From Providencia hangzhouensis (lineage in GTDB: Bacteria > Pseudomonadota > Gammaproteobacteria > Enterobacterales > Enterobacteriaceae), in NCBI RefSeq assembly GCF_029193595.2, contig NZ_CP135052.1, forward strand, positions 1,736,001-1,800,000: a stretch of 64,000 nucleotides of DNA, in the 5' to 3' direction. The position numbers and the translations under genes were made by a program. Each line of letters opens with the position of its first letter. Positions within the stretch are counted from its first letter, which is position 1. Positions 32,091 through 41,303 of the stretch are shown here, in pieces. Under the pieces are notes generated by a model, which was not told where the DNA came from, searched no databases, and saw only the letters and a program-made list of their open reading frames with translations.

Positions 32091-32165
32091 GCTCAAGCCA
32101 TTATCAAGCAAATAATCCAAACTAATACTTAGCTCAGTAAACACTTACTCACTAAATAATACACC
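32091..32165 (+). repeat. Decayed fifth repeat unit
   Basis: The sequence gctcaagccattatcaagca and what follows aligns with the first half of the 142-bp unit at roughly 70% identity, then the match fades and the tRNA-like end is missing. Confidence 0.65.
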
Positions 32166-32358
32166 TATTTTGTAAGTTGCATTTTCTAAGTAATATGATA
32201 AGAACTTAGAGAATTATCGGCTACACAGCCCGCCTAATATGTAAAATAATTCAAGATGTACTTTGAAAGCCACTTAGTTTTTATGTCTATATTCCAATAT
32301 GGCATTAGCAGGATATATTTTAAAATATAATGACGTCATTTAAGCATAAATGAATGGC

Positions 32359-32402
32359 TAATTACTCTTCCATAGAATGGACGAGTAATTATCATTTTTT
32401 AT
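32359..32402 (+). terminator. Strong terminator downstream of the repeat array
   Basis: A 14-bp stem with one mismatch (32359-32373 with 32377-32391), an AGA triloop, and a T run at 32395-32400. It is the first strong terminator after the tRNA promoter, so the whole tRNA-repeat message may end here. Confidence 0.85.
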
Positions 32403-33232
32403 AAATAGCTTTCATTATATCGTAAATATAAAAATCTGTAATTTAGCTATAAATGCTTAAATTGTGTTTATTTTTAAAATTTTGTATTATCCTTCATCCT
32501 AAAAAAACAGAAACAAGTGGAATCAAAAACAGACTGTCGATGAAAGTTATTTTTCATAATTTTGTGATATTCATCTAGTAAAATGAATAATAAGCTTTCT
32601 TAACGTTATGGTTTTGTTATGTTTGGTACTTGTAGATAATAAATCCATTTCTTGCTACTTTAAAAATTTAGTAATTTACTAATTGTAACAGTTTAACTGG
32701 CTTTTTAACGTACTGATATTTTGTCGAATTAGAGAGTTTTAGAGATAAAATTGACTGTTTTTACCATTTTTTACATAAAAGTATCATTTATACTGGGTTT
32801 ATCACTTTTTATCGAGTTTAATTGTATCAATAACATTAATATTGTTACAGTGTTAAATAATTCTATTTATTTCCTTTATTTTTAGGTTATACATCGGCTA
32901 TATAGGTCTTTTTTAGATGAATATTCCAAGGGTTTAGGCATATCCTCTGGAATATTACTATGCAGTGATACACACGTTGCGTGTAACTTTGTGATATTAA
33001 AGTATTATTTTGATTTTAATACGGAAATGTATAGCGTGAAATACTTTGTTACATAGTTGCAATGTCAATTTAGGACTAGTTGAAACTAATTATAAGGGTA
33101 GTATATCATTCTGTTAGATATATGCTGAATCGTCTGTAGCATTATCAATGTTATACACATAAATATAAAAAATAAAATATGTAGATAATTATCTGCTAAT
33201 TTTTATTTCCTTAAATATAAATTGAAGCGAGA
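32403..33232. other. Long AT-rich region without a gene
   Basis: About 830 bases with no plausible reading frame on either strand. Visible structure is limited to short inverted repeats: AATATTCCA (32920-32928) with TGGAATATT (32948-32956), and ACACG-TTG-CGTGT (32972-32984). It may be the control region of the MrpJ-like gene downstream or hold an unrecognised small RNA. Confidence 0.5.
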
Positions 33233-33238
33233 ATGTTT

Positions 33239-33532
33239 ATGAACACGAAATATCCTGTCGCTTGTGCAGTTGGACAAAAAATAAAAGCCCTTAGAAGAGC
33301 TCAAGGCTTTACTGTTTTTCAGTTAGCTAAAGAGATAGATATAAGTGAACAGCAGCTATTTCGTTACGAGCGTGGTGTGAATCGTATCGATATAGATTGT
33401 CTAGTTCGAGTATTAAAAGTTTTAGACGTTAACATGGGTGAGTTTTTTAGTGAAGTCCTGCAAGAGGATACTCAAGTAGATGAGAGCACGGGTAATCAGG
33501 GGTTTGAAAGCTCTGCATATACTCTGGTGTAA
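33239..33532 (+). CDS. MrpJ-like HTH (Xre-type) regulator
   Basis: A 97-residue protein with a Cro/C1-type helix-turn-helix at about residues 12-65 (GQKIKALRRAQGFTVFQLAKE, ISEQQLFRYERGVNRID). This QQxxRYERGxNxI pattern is shared with MrpJ-family proteins of Proteus and Providencia, which end fimbrial operons and repress motility genes. No fimbrial gene is near, so this is a stand-alone copy. ATG 33239 is slightly favoured by spacing to AGCGAG; ATG 33233 in the same frame adds two residues. The assignment to MrpJ rests on my reading of the HTH only. Confidence 0.75.
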   Translation: MNTKYPVACAVGQKIKALRRAQGFTVFQLAKEIDISEQQLFRYERGVNRIDIDCLVRVLKVLDVNMGEFFSEVLQEDTQVDESTGNQGFESSAYTLV

Positions 33533-33674
33533 CTAAATATCTATATTGTTTTAGAATGAAACGTAATTCGCTTTAATTCTTAATTGTTTCAATTAGGAAC
33601 ATAAATTAAATATACCTGCTATTTATAGCTTAAAATGACAATAGCTGTTTTTATCTTATGTTTCATTAAAGAAC

Positions 33675-33706
33675 AAATAAAAGCCCGAAAGGGCTTTTAT
33701 TTTTGT
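33675..33706. terminator. Bidirectional terminator between the HTH gene and the antiporter gene
   Basis: A perfect 12-bp stem (33675-33686 with 33691-33702) with a GAAA tetraloop; A run on the left and T run on the right serve both converging genes. Confidence 0.92.
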
Positions 33707-33780
33707 ATCCTTAAAATAATTATTACTTAAGATTTTACTCAATATCTAAGAAAAATATTGGGTAAGATATTTATGCTCTG

Positions 33781-35505
33781 TTAACCTTCCTGCTCTTTGA
33801 TTGGCTCTAATATTACGGTTACGATACGTGTGCCTATCATCTCTCCAATTCTTAATTGCAGTTGATCTAATTTTATGATGGTATCTTGCAAAGGTTCCGA
33901 TATAGAAGCGTAAATAAATTGGTTAAGAGTCCTTTCATCACTATTATCAATTTGGATACCATAAGATGAGTAGATCTCATTTAATCGAGTCGTTCCTTTT
34001 AGACTTAGCCCTGTATCGGGAAGTTCAATAGGAGTGTGTTCAGAGATGTTTTTTTCTGAAAAAAGGCGTTCAAGAAAAATACGATTTTCAGGTTTAAGAA
34101 CAACGAATAAATGGTCTTCAGCATGAAAGGTAGTTGAACCCCTTGGAGGTAAAACACTTTTTTCACGCGTAATCATTGCAATGACAGTTTGGTCAGGTAA
34201 TGCAAGTTGTGATAATCGGCGACCCACTGCAGAGCAATCCTCTCCTAATGTATATTCCACTAAATCTGCGTCTATTTGTTCTACTGCGGTAATATCTAAA
34301 GTGGCCGCAGGGATCAATGGAGGTGGCTGCATTAAATTTAATTTACGTGCAACGTAAGGCAAGGTTGAGCCTTGTAAGGTTGCTGAAATTAATACCACAA
34401 AGAAAACCACGTCAAAAATTAAATGGGCATTAGGTAGCCCGTAGATAAACGGGAAAATAGCAAGAATAATAGGAACAGAGCCACGTAACCCTACCCAAGA
34501 AATTAATGTTATTTCAGGTTTAGGGAAACCAAATAATTTTAGAACAGGTATTACAGCCAATGGCCTCGCGATAAACGTTAAGACCAGAGCAATAATTAAG
34601 CCTTCAAGCCAGACTTCAATAAGAGAACTTGGGTTGACAAGTAACCCTAGCATAACGAACATGATAATTTGGCTTAGCCATGCTAATCCATCATGGAACA
34701 AAAATGTATTGCGTTGAAAAACAAACCGATGATTACCAATCACAACACCAGTGACAAAAATAGATAAAAACCCACTGCCTTCTAAATTACTGGCGAGACC
34801 GAAAGATAGTAGTCCACATGCAGCGACAAGCACAGGATACAAACCAGTAGCTAATAGCTTAATCTTATTGATAATTTTGACTGAAACCCAGCCAACGCTC
34901 AAGCCAACAACAGTACCTATTCCCATTTGGCTAAAAAACAGCAGAATTAATTCACTACCTGAAGCTTGTGGGTTCATTAAAAGTTGTAATAAACCAACAG
35001 TTAAAAATATGGCCGTAGGGTCATTTGTTGCACTTTCTATTTCTAAAGTGGATTGCAATCGTTCATTTAAATAGATCCCCGCGTTGCGCAGTAAGGAAAA
35101 AACGGCGGCGGCATCGGTAGAACCTACTATAGCGCCTAGTAATAGCCCTTCAAGCAGAGGAACGCCGAGAATATAGGCAGCAGCGAGACCTGTCACACCT
35201 GCGGTGACAAGAACGCCTAATGTTGCTAGTGTAAAAGATGGTTTCCAAACTAGACGAATTGATTTTACTGATGTTTGTAGACCCCCATCAAATAAAATTA
35301 AAGCAAGGGCGAGAGAACCAACGGCATAGGAAACATTCACGTTATCAAATGTAATCTTACCTATCCCGTCTTCGCCTGCTAACATGCCAATAAACAAAAA
35401 CATGACTAGCATAGGTAAACCGAGCCTAGCAGACAATTTGCTAGAGAAAATTCCCAAAAGAATGAGTATAGAAATCAATAAAATGAGTTGTTCAATAGTT
35501 GGCAT
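33781..35505 (-). CDS. cvrA: NhaP2/CvrA-type K+(Na+)/H+ antiporter
   Basis: CPA1-family cation/proton antiporter of the inner membrane, 574 residues. About 12 membrane segments occupy residues 1-390 with the signatures LFDGGLQTS, GAIVGSTDAAAVFSLL, LEIESATNDPTAIFL and ISWVGLRGSVPIILA. A cytoplasmic TrkA-C domain (about 400-490) and a C-terminal CorC/HlyC-like region follow, as in E. coli CvrA. Start 35505 gives the family-like MPTIEQLILLIS; no strong ribosome site is seen there, and an upstream ATG at 35547 is possible. The exact ion is inferred. Confidence 0.88.
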   Translation of the reverse strand: MPTIEQLILLISILILLGIFSSKLSARLGLPMLVMFLFIGMLAGEDGIGKITFDNVNVSYAVGSLALALILFDGGLQTSVKSIRLVWKPSFTLATLGVLVTAGVTGLAAAYILGVPLLEGLLLGAIVGSTDAAAVFSLLRNAGIYLNERLQSTLEIESATNDPTAIFLTVGLLQLLMNPQASGSELILLFFSQMGIGTVVGLSVGWVSVKIINKIKLLATGLYPVLVAACGLLSFGLASNLEGSGFLSIFVTGVVIGNHRFVFQRNTFLFHDGLAWLSQIIMFVMLGLLVNPSSLIEVWLEGLIIALVLTFIARPLAVIPVLKLFGFPKPEITLISWVGLRGSVPIILAIFPFIYGLPNAHLIFDVVFFVVLISATLQGSTLPYVARKLNLMQPPPLIPAATLDITAVEQIDADLVEYTLGEDCSAVGRRLSQLALPDQTVIAMITREKSVLPPRGSTTFHAEDHLFVVLKPENRIFLERLFSEKNISEHTPIELPDTGLSLKGTTRLNEIYSSYGIQIDNSDERTLNQFIYASISEPLQDTIIKLDQLQLRIGEMIGTRIVTVILEPIKEQEG

Positions 35506-35869
35506 AATCAGTTTAATCTGTAAGTGAATAAAACGCTGACGATGCATCGTAAAGCGCGCGTAGAAAGCAAAAAATGAAAAAACAGCAAGACGACTAAATA
35601 TACATAGAGAATAGATTATTTTAGCGAAAAGCTGATAATATCCATTAAAAAGTATATCTACATGATTATAATATAAATAAATTTAAATAATTTGATTATT
35701 TATCGCATTTTTTATTATTAAAGTGAGTTAAATCACGTAAAAAAACGATAAATTTGAATAAGTAAGCACCGCAGTTCACTTTATTTTTAATTTTTTAACT
35801 AAAGATAATTTTGAAATGAGGGACATAAGCATTGAGGGGGAAAATAGGCACTTATAAAGTAAGGTAAAA
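35506..35869. other. Gap between the antiporter and the ABC operon terminator
   Basis: AT-rich, with no supported gene; should include the antiporter promoter. No recognisable regulatory site was found. Confidence 0.4.
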
Positions 35870-35873
35870 GATA

Positions 35874-35899
35874 GAAGGCCGAATATTCTTTCGACCTTC
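35874..35899 (-). terminator. Terminator of the CMD-FMO-metNI-like operon
   Basis: On the minus strand GAAGGTCGAA pairs with TTCGGCCTTC (one wobble), followed by TATCTTTTACC. It begins nine bases after the permease stop. Confidence 0.6.
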
Positions 35900-35908
35900 A
35901 CCATCTAA

Positions 35909-36577
35909 TTAATGGTAGCGCGCTTTTTTAGCTAAATAGTCACCAATAAATTGCATGCCTTGTACTATAATTACCAATGTAACAACGGTGATAGCCATTG
36001 CGACATTATCAAAACGTTGGTAGCCGTAGTTTAGAGCTAAGTCACCAACGCCACCACCACCAACGGCCCCTGCCATCGCGGTTGCACCGACTAAAGTAAT
36101 ACTTGCAGCGGTTAAACTTAAAATTAATGATGACTTTGCTTCTGGTAAAATAAAATGCCAAACAATTTGCCAATTAGTCGCTCCCATAGAATCAGCCGCT
36201 TCAATAATACCCGAATGTACACTGAGTAATGAATTTTCAACTAAGCGTGCGGTATAGGGCGCAATAAAAATGACTAATGGCACTATTGCTGCAGTTGTTC
36301 CTATTGAAGTTCCCACCATAAAGCGTGTGAGAGGGATCATAGCAACTAATAAGATGATAAAAGGCAGTGAGCGAATAATATTAATAATCGGGTTCACTAT
36401 ACGATAAATACATTTATTTTCCCAAATACCGTCTGGTCTCGTTACAACAAGTACGATACCTAATAAGATCCCAAATATAGAACCTAATACGAGCGCAACG
36501 CTAACCATCGTAAAAGTTTCTGACATCGCTAATAAAAACTGTTTAGTTGTTAAAGCGGTTTCGAATAATTGTGTCAT
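35909..36577 (-). CDS. MetI-type ABC permease
   Basis: A 222-residue permease of the methionine-uptake (MUT) ABC family with about five membrane segments. The EAA loop is IIEAADSMGATNWQIVWHFILPEAKSSL and the motif TAMAGAVGGGGVGDLALNYGYQRF is diagnostic of MetI. It overlaps the ATPase gene by four bases (ATGA). Because the operon also encodes a flavin monooxygenase and a CMD protein, the substrate may be an organosulfur compound other than methionine; that is inference. Confidence 0.9.
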   Translation of the reverse strand: MTQLFETALTTKQFLLAMSETFTMVSVALVLGSIFGILLGIVLVVTRPDGIWENKCIYRIVNPIINIIRSLPFIILLVAMIPLTRFMVGTSIGTTAAIVPLVIFIAPYTARLVENSLLSVHSGIIEAADSMGATNWQIVWHFILPEAKSSLILSLTAASITLVGATAMAGAVGGGGVGDLALNYGYQRFDNVAMAITVVTLVIIVQGMQFIGDYLAKKARYH

Positions 36578-37587
36578 AGTGCCCCCTTATTAACTGCAAC
36601 TCCACGTTGGCGAAGAAAAGAAACGGCATCTTCAATTTTTTCTTTATCACCAATAAATTGGACAAACATACTGCCTAGCACGACACCACTAATTTCTTTC
36701 ATATTGGCAAACAAAATATTTATTTTGACAATTTCTTTCAGTATTAACTCATTAACAACAGGTTGTTGCGCAGAGGACCCTAAAAATTCAAGACGATAAA
36801 CATCTTGTTGGTGTTCTAAGTTATGTAGAACGCGTTCTGGAATTTCTTCATTTAACACTGTCCCTACAAATTTTCTGGTTGTGTCTTGATGCGGATTTGC
36901 AAAAATATCAAGTACAGTTCCTTCTTCGACAATTTTTCCTGATTCCATAACGGCTACACGGTTACAGATTTCTTCAATGACTTCCATTTCATGAGTTACG
37001 AGCAAGATAGTAATATTTTGCTCTTGATTGATTTTTTTTAATAATTGCAAAATTGAGCGAGTTGTTTGTGGGTCAAGGGCTGAAGTGGCTTCATCACATA
37101 ACAAAATTTGTGGGTTATTGATCAAAGCACGAGCAATACCAACACGCTGCTTTTGCCCACCGGATAGCTGCCCAGGGTATTGGTGTTTTTTATCGCTAAG
37201 TTCGACATATTCAAGAATGCTATCAACTCGCCGAGTGATTTCTTGTTTATCGACACCTGAAAGTAATAAGGGCATCGCAATATTTTGAGCAACAGTTTTA
37301 GTTTCTAGCAAATTGAAATGCTGGAAAATCATACCAATGCTTTTTTTATGTGAACGAGTTTCTGCAGGAGTATGTTCAGCAATATTTTGGCCATTAATAA
37401 TAACTGCCCCACTGGTTGGTTTTTCTAATTGATTAACCAAACGAATAAGTGAACTTTTACCAGCCCCGCTATAACCAATAAACCCAAAGATATCACCTTT
37501 ATTGATATGCAAATTAATGTCTTGCAATGCAACTAAAGACTGCCCATCTTTTTCATAGACTTTTTGAATGTTTTGAAAGGTAATCAT
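36574..37587 (-). CDS. MetN-type ABC ATPase
   Basis: ATPase of the importer, 337 residues. Walker A GYSGAGKSS, signature LSGGQKQRVGIARAL, Walker B ILLCDEATSALD and switch His TILLVTHEMEVIEEI are complete. The C-terminal 90 residues look like the NIL domain that binds methionine in MetN and shuts off transport. It starts three bases after the monooxygenase stop, so the genes are translationally close. Confidence 0.9.
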   Translation of the reverse strand: MITFQNIQKVYEKDGQSLVALQDINLHINKGDIFGFIGYSGAGKSSLIRLVNQLEKPTSGAVIINGQNIAEHTPAETRSHKKSIGMIFQHFNLLETKTVAQNIAMPLLLSGVDKQEITRRVDSILEYVELSDKKHQYPGQLSGGQKQRVGIARALINNPQILLCDEATSALDPQTTRSILQLLKKINQEQNITILLVTHEMEVIEEICNRVAVMESGKIVEEGTVLDIFANPHQDTTRKFVGTVLNEEIPERVLHNLEHQQDVYRLEFLGSSAQQPVVNELILKEIVKINILFANMKEISGVVLGSMFVQFIGDKEKIEDAVSFLRQRGVAVNKGAL

Positions 37588-37590
37588 AAT

Positions 37591-39051
37591 CTACTCTACA
37601 CTATCAGCTAATTTCACACGTTCTGAAGGCGGTACAGCGGGTTGCCACTCATCCCCCAATAATTCAGCTTCTTGGCTATTTTTGACTTGCTCAAGGTGTT
37701 GTTCTTGATGACTCAAGTACAATTGAGCTGCAATATGGTCAGCCAATCGTTCTGCCCCAATATTCGTTCCAGGGATTAACCCTATGACCGGGCCCATACT
37801 AAGCGATGCACTTAAGTTAAAACAATATAACTGATTGATTTTTAATGTGTCTGACTTGTTTTTAGCTTGAAATTCAAAATGATTACCTAAATAAGGGTGT
37901 GAAGCTAACTCTGCATTTTCTTCATGAATGGATGGCGTGTATGCATCCCCCCATGTTTTAACTAGCGGAGATAATTGATGAAAAGCGCTGTGTTTGGACC
38001 AATTAATCCGATAGCCAGTTGCCAAGATTAAATAATCTAATACGAATTTGTCTGTCGTTGTTGTGACATGCAATTTTTTATTTTTCAATTCAATAAATTT
38101 AACTTGGGTATTGAAATTGAAATAAGCATTTTTATGGCGAGAAACTCTCAACGTGCTGCCATGGGGAGCTGGCGTTTTGGCTTTGGCAACATAATCGGTG
38201 TAATGCCACTTCTGAGCATCTGTAAAATAGGCATACGCATTGGTAAATCCTGCACTTCCAGCAACTTTTCCTCGATTTACTCGGGGCATGTCGCTAGCAC
38301 GAATTAAAATTTCAACCGAATTAGCACCATTTTCTAATGCCGTTGCTGAGCTATCCATAGCGCCGGCACTATAACCAACAACACCAATGTCTAAGCCTTT
38401 AAAACGACGATAGTCAGTACCTGCATATGAATGTTCCCAATAGGTCGTTGGGATATCATTCATAAAACTAGGGATATTAGCTTCACTAAAAGACTCCATA
38501 CCCGTCGATAAAATAACATGTTGCGCTTGATAACTGACCGTTCCTTCTGGGGTATCAAAAATTAATTCACGGTAGTTATCGTTTAATTGCACATCCACTA
38601 ACCGATATTGATTAAGCACATAGGGTTCTGTCATGGTTTTATACCATTGCAAGTATTCTCCCCACTGCAAACGTGGGATTTTATCGAGTTCATCCCATTT
38701 TTGAATGCCAAACTGGGCTTTAAACCAAGCCTGAAAAGTTAAAGAGGGGGATGCAAGCGCAGGGCCAACCACATGTTTTGGGGAACGTAGTGTTTCCATT
38801 AGTGCAGGGGTTTGCCATGGGCCTTCTTTGCCGGCAGGGGCTTGATCGAAAACAATCGCGTTGATACCGCGTAATTTCAGGGCGAATGCTGCTGTAATAC
38901 CTGACATACCCGCACCAATGATAGCGACATCAACAACTTGGTTTTCAGGGTTATTTTTTGATAATGACCAAGACGTTATTGGTAAATTTAGATACTGCAA
39001 ATCTTGTTTTATTTGCGCTTCTAATGCCTCTAAACCCATAATCAGTTCCAT
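37591..39051 (-). CDS. FAD/NAD(P)H-dependent monooxygenase-like oxidoreductase
   Basis: A 486-residue flavoprotein. An N-terminal FAD-binding Rossmann motif (VAIIGAGMSGITAAFALKLRG), a central NAD(P)H motif (DIGVVGYSAGAMDSSATAL) and an ILATGYRI motif near residue 350 place it with flavin-containing/Baeyer-Villiger-like monooxygenases. AAGGAG lies seven bases before ATG 39051. It lies between the CMD gene and metN-like gene in one operon, so it probably oxidises the imported substrate. The substrate is unknown. Confidence 0.82.
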   Translation of the reverse strand: MELIMGLEALEAQIKQDLQYLNLPITSWSLSKNNPENQVVDVAIIGAGMSGITAAFALKLRGINAIVFDQAPAGKEGPWQTPALMETLRSPKHVVGPALASPSLTFQAWFKAQFGIQKWDELDKIPRLQWGEYLQWYKTMTEPYVLNQYRLVDVQLNDNYRELIFDTPEGTVSYQAQHVILSTGMESFSEANIPSFMNDIPTTYWEHSYAGTDYRRFKGLDIGVVGYSAGAMDSSATALENGANSVEILIRASDMPRVNRGKVAGSAGFTNAYAYFTDAQKWHYTDYVAKAKTPAPHGSTLRVSRHKNAYFNFNTQVKFIELKNKKLHVTTTTDKFVLDYLILATGYRINWSKHSAFHQLSPLVKTWGDAYTPSIHEENAELASHPYLGNHFEFQAKNKSDTLKINQLYCFNLSASLSMGPVIGLIPGTNIGAERLADHIAAQLYLSHQEQHLEQVKNSQEAELLGDEWQPAVPPSERVKLADSVE

Positions 39052-39055
39052 TGAA

Positions 39056-40180
39056 TTACTCCTTACCTTCTACTATTTCAAAGGGTTCACCCAGCGATAA
39101 CATCAAGCGGTTTGCCCATGAAAAGAAGGCCGTCGATTGAACTAAATCGAGTAATTCAAGTTCAGATAAGCCCAAAGTTTGTAGTGTTTTTATTTGTGGT
39201 GCTGTGGCTTGGATAGGGGTTGCAGACAAGGATGCGACTAAGTCTGTGATGGCTAACAATCTGTCATCAAAGCCTTCAGCAAGAATTGAACCGGTCGCAG
39301 TGGCTAATAGCTTATCGACATCAGTGCGTCGTTCTTTTGCATACTGACTGGCTTTTCTTGCATGAACAGAAGCGCAATAAATGCAGCCATTAACTTTACT
39401 CGTTACCGCCGCAGCGAATTCCCGCTCCCAACGAGGTAGCCCTTCAGTGGTGTAAAATACCCCACGGTCAACTAAGGTTCGTAATTCTAAAATTTTGCTT
39501 TGATGTGCGAGTAGTAAAAAATATTCAGAGTTTAATTGGCCAAATTTTTTCATAACCTGAGCTTCTTCAACAGACAATGTCTTCGTATCCCTTGCTGAAA
39601 TCCAAGCTTCCCATCCTAAGTTATCTTGTGTAAAAGCGGTTGGAGAAGAGTTCCCTTTTCGGGTTAATAGTTGATGGTTCCATTTACCAGCCACAACTTT
39701 GGACGAATTACTTGTAAGGCTGCTATTATCTGTCAGTAAAAGGATCCCTTCGATTAGCCGAGCTTGATAGGTGACATAAGTTATTAATTGGGCAAGTAAA
39801 ATGATGTCACTCTCTTGCCAACCTTGTTCAGTTAATGCAGCAATTAATTGGTAATGGGTGTCTTTAGGTGATTGCGTTAAAATTTGCAGATATTCTTTTG
39901 CTGTGGAAAGTGGTTGGGTAAGAGGTTCATCAGGAATTGAGTCTATTAATTGCAAATAAAATTCAGCGAGACGGGGACTTCCCGTTATTTTCGCGACTTC
40001 ATGAGCAAAATAATATTTCACATCATTTGTGAGAAGTGTCGATGGCGTAGAAAAAATAGCTTCAAATACGGCTTGAGTATTTTCAGTCGCGACTGAGCGT
40101 TCATGGCGAATTTTAGCTAGATTGGAATCTGGTGTTAAATTAGTTAAATAATTAATTACATCATTATAGGAAATAGTCAT
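39056..40180 (-). CDS. CMD/AhpD-type alkylhydroperoxidase-like protein
   Basis: A 374-residue protein whose C-terminal half has the carboxymuconolactone decarboxylase fold with the redox motif CIYCASVHARKA (CxxC with His three on), as in AhpD. The N-terminal half looks like a second, Cys-free CMD domain. Such proteins are often encoded beside MetNI-type transporters and flavin monooxygenases. It is first in the minus-strand operon, four bases from the next gene. ATG 40180 has GTGAG seven bases upstream. Function beyond redox chemistry is not known. Confidence 0.78.
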   Translation of the reverse strand: MTISYNDVINYLTNLTPDSNLAKIRHERSVATENTQAVFEAIFSTPSTLLTNDVKYYFAHEVAKITGSPRLAEFYLQLIDSIPDEPLTQPLSTAKEYLQILTQSPKDTHYQLIAALTEQGWQESDIILLAQLITYVTYQARLIEGILLLTDNSSLTSNSSKVVAGKWNHQLLTRKGNSSPTAFTQDNLGWEAWISARDTKTLSVEEAQVMKKFGQLNSEYFLLLAHQSKILELRTLVDRGVFYTTEGLPRWEREFAAAVTSKVNGCIYCASVHARKASQYAKERRTDVDKLLATATGSILAEGFDDRLLAITDLVASLSATPIQATAPQIKTLQTLGLSELELLDLVQSTAFFSWANRLMLSLGEPFEIVEGKE

Positions 40181-40266
40181 AAAGCAACTCACTTTTTTTA
40201 AACGTTTTTATCTCCTTCATTACATATCAATCACATCACTAATCGAACGATCTATTTGTTATATAT

Positions 40267-40278
40267 TTATAACCAAAA
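40267..40278. promoter_or_regulatory. TTATAAC motif in the divergent CMD/MetQ-like promoter region
   Basis: TTATAACCAAAA is identical to 13484-13495 upstream of cysP. A second TATAAC lies near 40317. No MetJ box (AGACGTCT-like) was seen here. Shared control with cys genes is a hypothesis. Confidence 0.35.
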
Positions 40279-40392
40279 AGAATTACAAGTGACTCTTATA
40301 TTACTTTTGTATTAAGTTATAACGATATAGTCTAAGTTGTGCTCTTTAATTATGATTATACTGCCCAAAATATCTTTACAGGGTTGTTACAT

Positions 40393-41235
40393 ATGTTAAA
40401 ACAAAAAATAATAGGTTTATCTTTAATTACTACTGCTTTAGTTGTGTTGGCTGGGTGTGGCGATAATAGTGAAAAAGATAATCCTAATAAAAAACAAATT
40501 ACAATAGGCTTTGGTGTTGGCAATTATATTGACCAAGTGGATAAAGGTATTGTACCGATTTTAGAAAAAAAAGGTTATACCGTTAATTTACGCCAATTTT
40601 CACAGAATAGGCAAATAAACCCTGCTTTTGAAGAAGGCTCTATTGATGCTTCTGTAAATCAAAGCCGTGCCTATATGGAGGCTTATAACAAAAAAAATAA
40701 TATTAACATGGTGGCATTGACAGACTCACCGAGTGCGCCTCAAAGCCTGCGGTCAAATAAACATAAAACGCTGGATGATGTGAAAGATGGTATGATTGTT
40801 GCGTTATCTAATGACCCCGTTAATGCAGAGCGTGGCGCTAGGATCCTGGAAAAGTTAGGTTGGATTACAATTAAGCCTGATGTGAGTACATTAAGTTTTA
40901 GTGTTAATGATATCTCCCCAAATGAATATAACTTAGATATTCGAGAAACCGATGCGGCTCAAGGGTTGCGATTATTAGATGATGTTGATTTTGTTGTTGT
41001 GAATGGTAACTATGTGGCAAGTGCTGGCCAACGTATTGCTGATGGTTTAGTTGTAGAAAACTCACCGCTAGAGCATCGCGTTATTGTGACTGTCATGCAA
41101 AAAGACCTAGATGCTCAGTGGGCAAAAGATTTGAAAGAAGCTTTTGAATCTAAAGAGTATGCAGATTATATTCGTTCTCAGCGTATTTATGATGGTTTTA
41201 TTGAACCTGACAGCTGGAACAAATACCCTAAATAA
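40393..41235 (+). CDS. MetQ-like substrate-binding lipoprotein
   Basis: NlpA/MetQ-family lipoprotein, 280 residues, the receptor for the MetNI-type importer encoded divergently 200 bases away. Lipobox LVVLAGCGD gives a lipidated Cys near residue 20. The body begins KKQITIGFGVGNYIDQVDKGI and has the family pattern INPAFEEGSIDASVNQSRAYM, where classical MetQ has a LN-x-G-x-(I/L)DANxFQH stretch; the differing residues there suggest another ligand. Followed by a strong terminator. Confidence 0.85.
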   Translation: MLKQKIIGLSLITTALVVLAGCGDNSEKDNPNKKQITIGFGVGNYIDQVDKGIVPILEKKGYTVNLRQFSQNRQINPAFEEGSIDASVNQSRAYMEAYNKKNNINMVALTDSPSAPQSLRSNKHKTLDDVKDGMIVALSNDPVNAERGARILEKLGWITIKPDVSTLSFSVNDISPNEYNLDIRETDAAQGLRLLDDVDFVVVNGNYVASAGQRIADGLVVENSPLEHRVIVTVMQKDLDAQWAKDLKEAFESKEYADYIRSQRIYDGFIEPDSWNKYPK

Positions 41236-41271
41236 AATCCTAGTCTATTTTTTTATTATTAATATTATGTT

Positions 41272-41303
41272 AACCACTAATTTTTATTAATTAGTGGTTT
41301 TTT
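41272..41303 (+). terminator. Terminator after the MetQ-like gene
   Basis: A perfect 11-bp stem (AACCACTAATT with AATTAGTGGTT), six-base loop and T run. Confidence 0.88.

Noticed and set aside
32920..32956. Invertible promoter element, as in Proteus mrp
   Set aside because: The inverted repeats are only 9 bp and 20 bp apart, and no recombinase gene is nearby.
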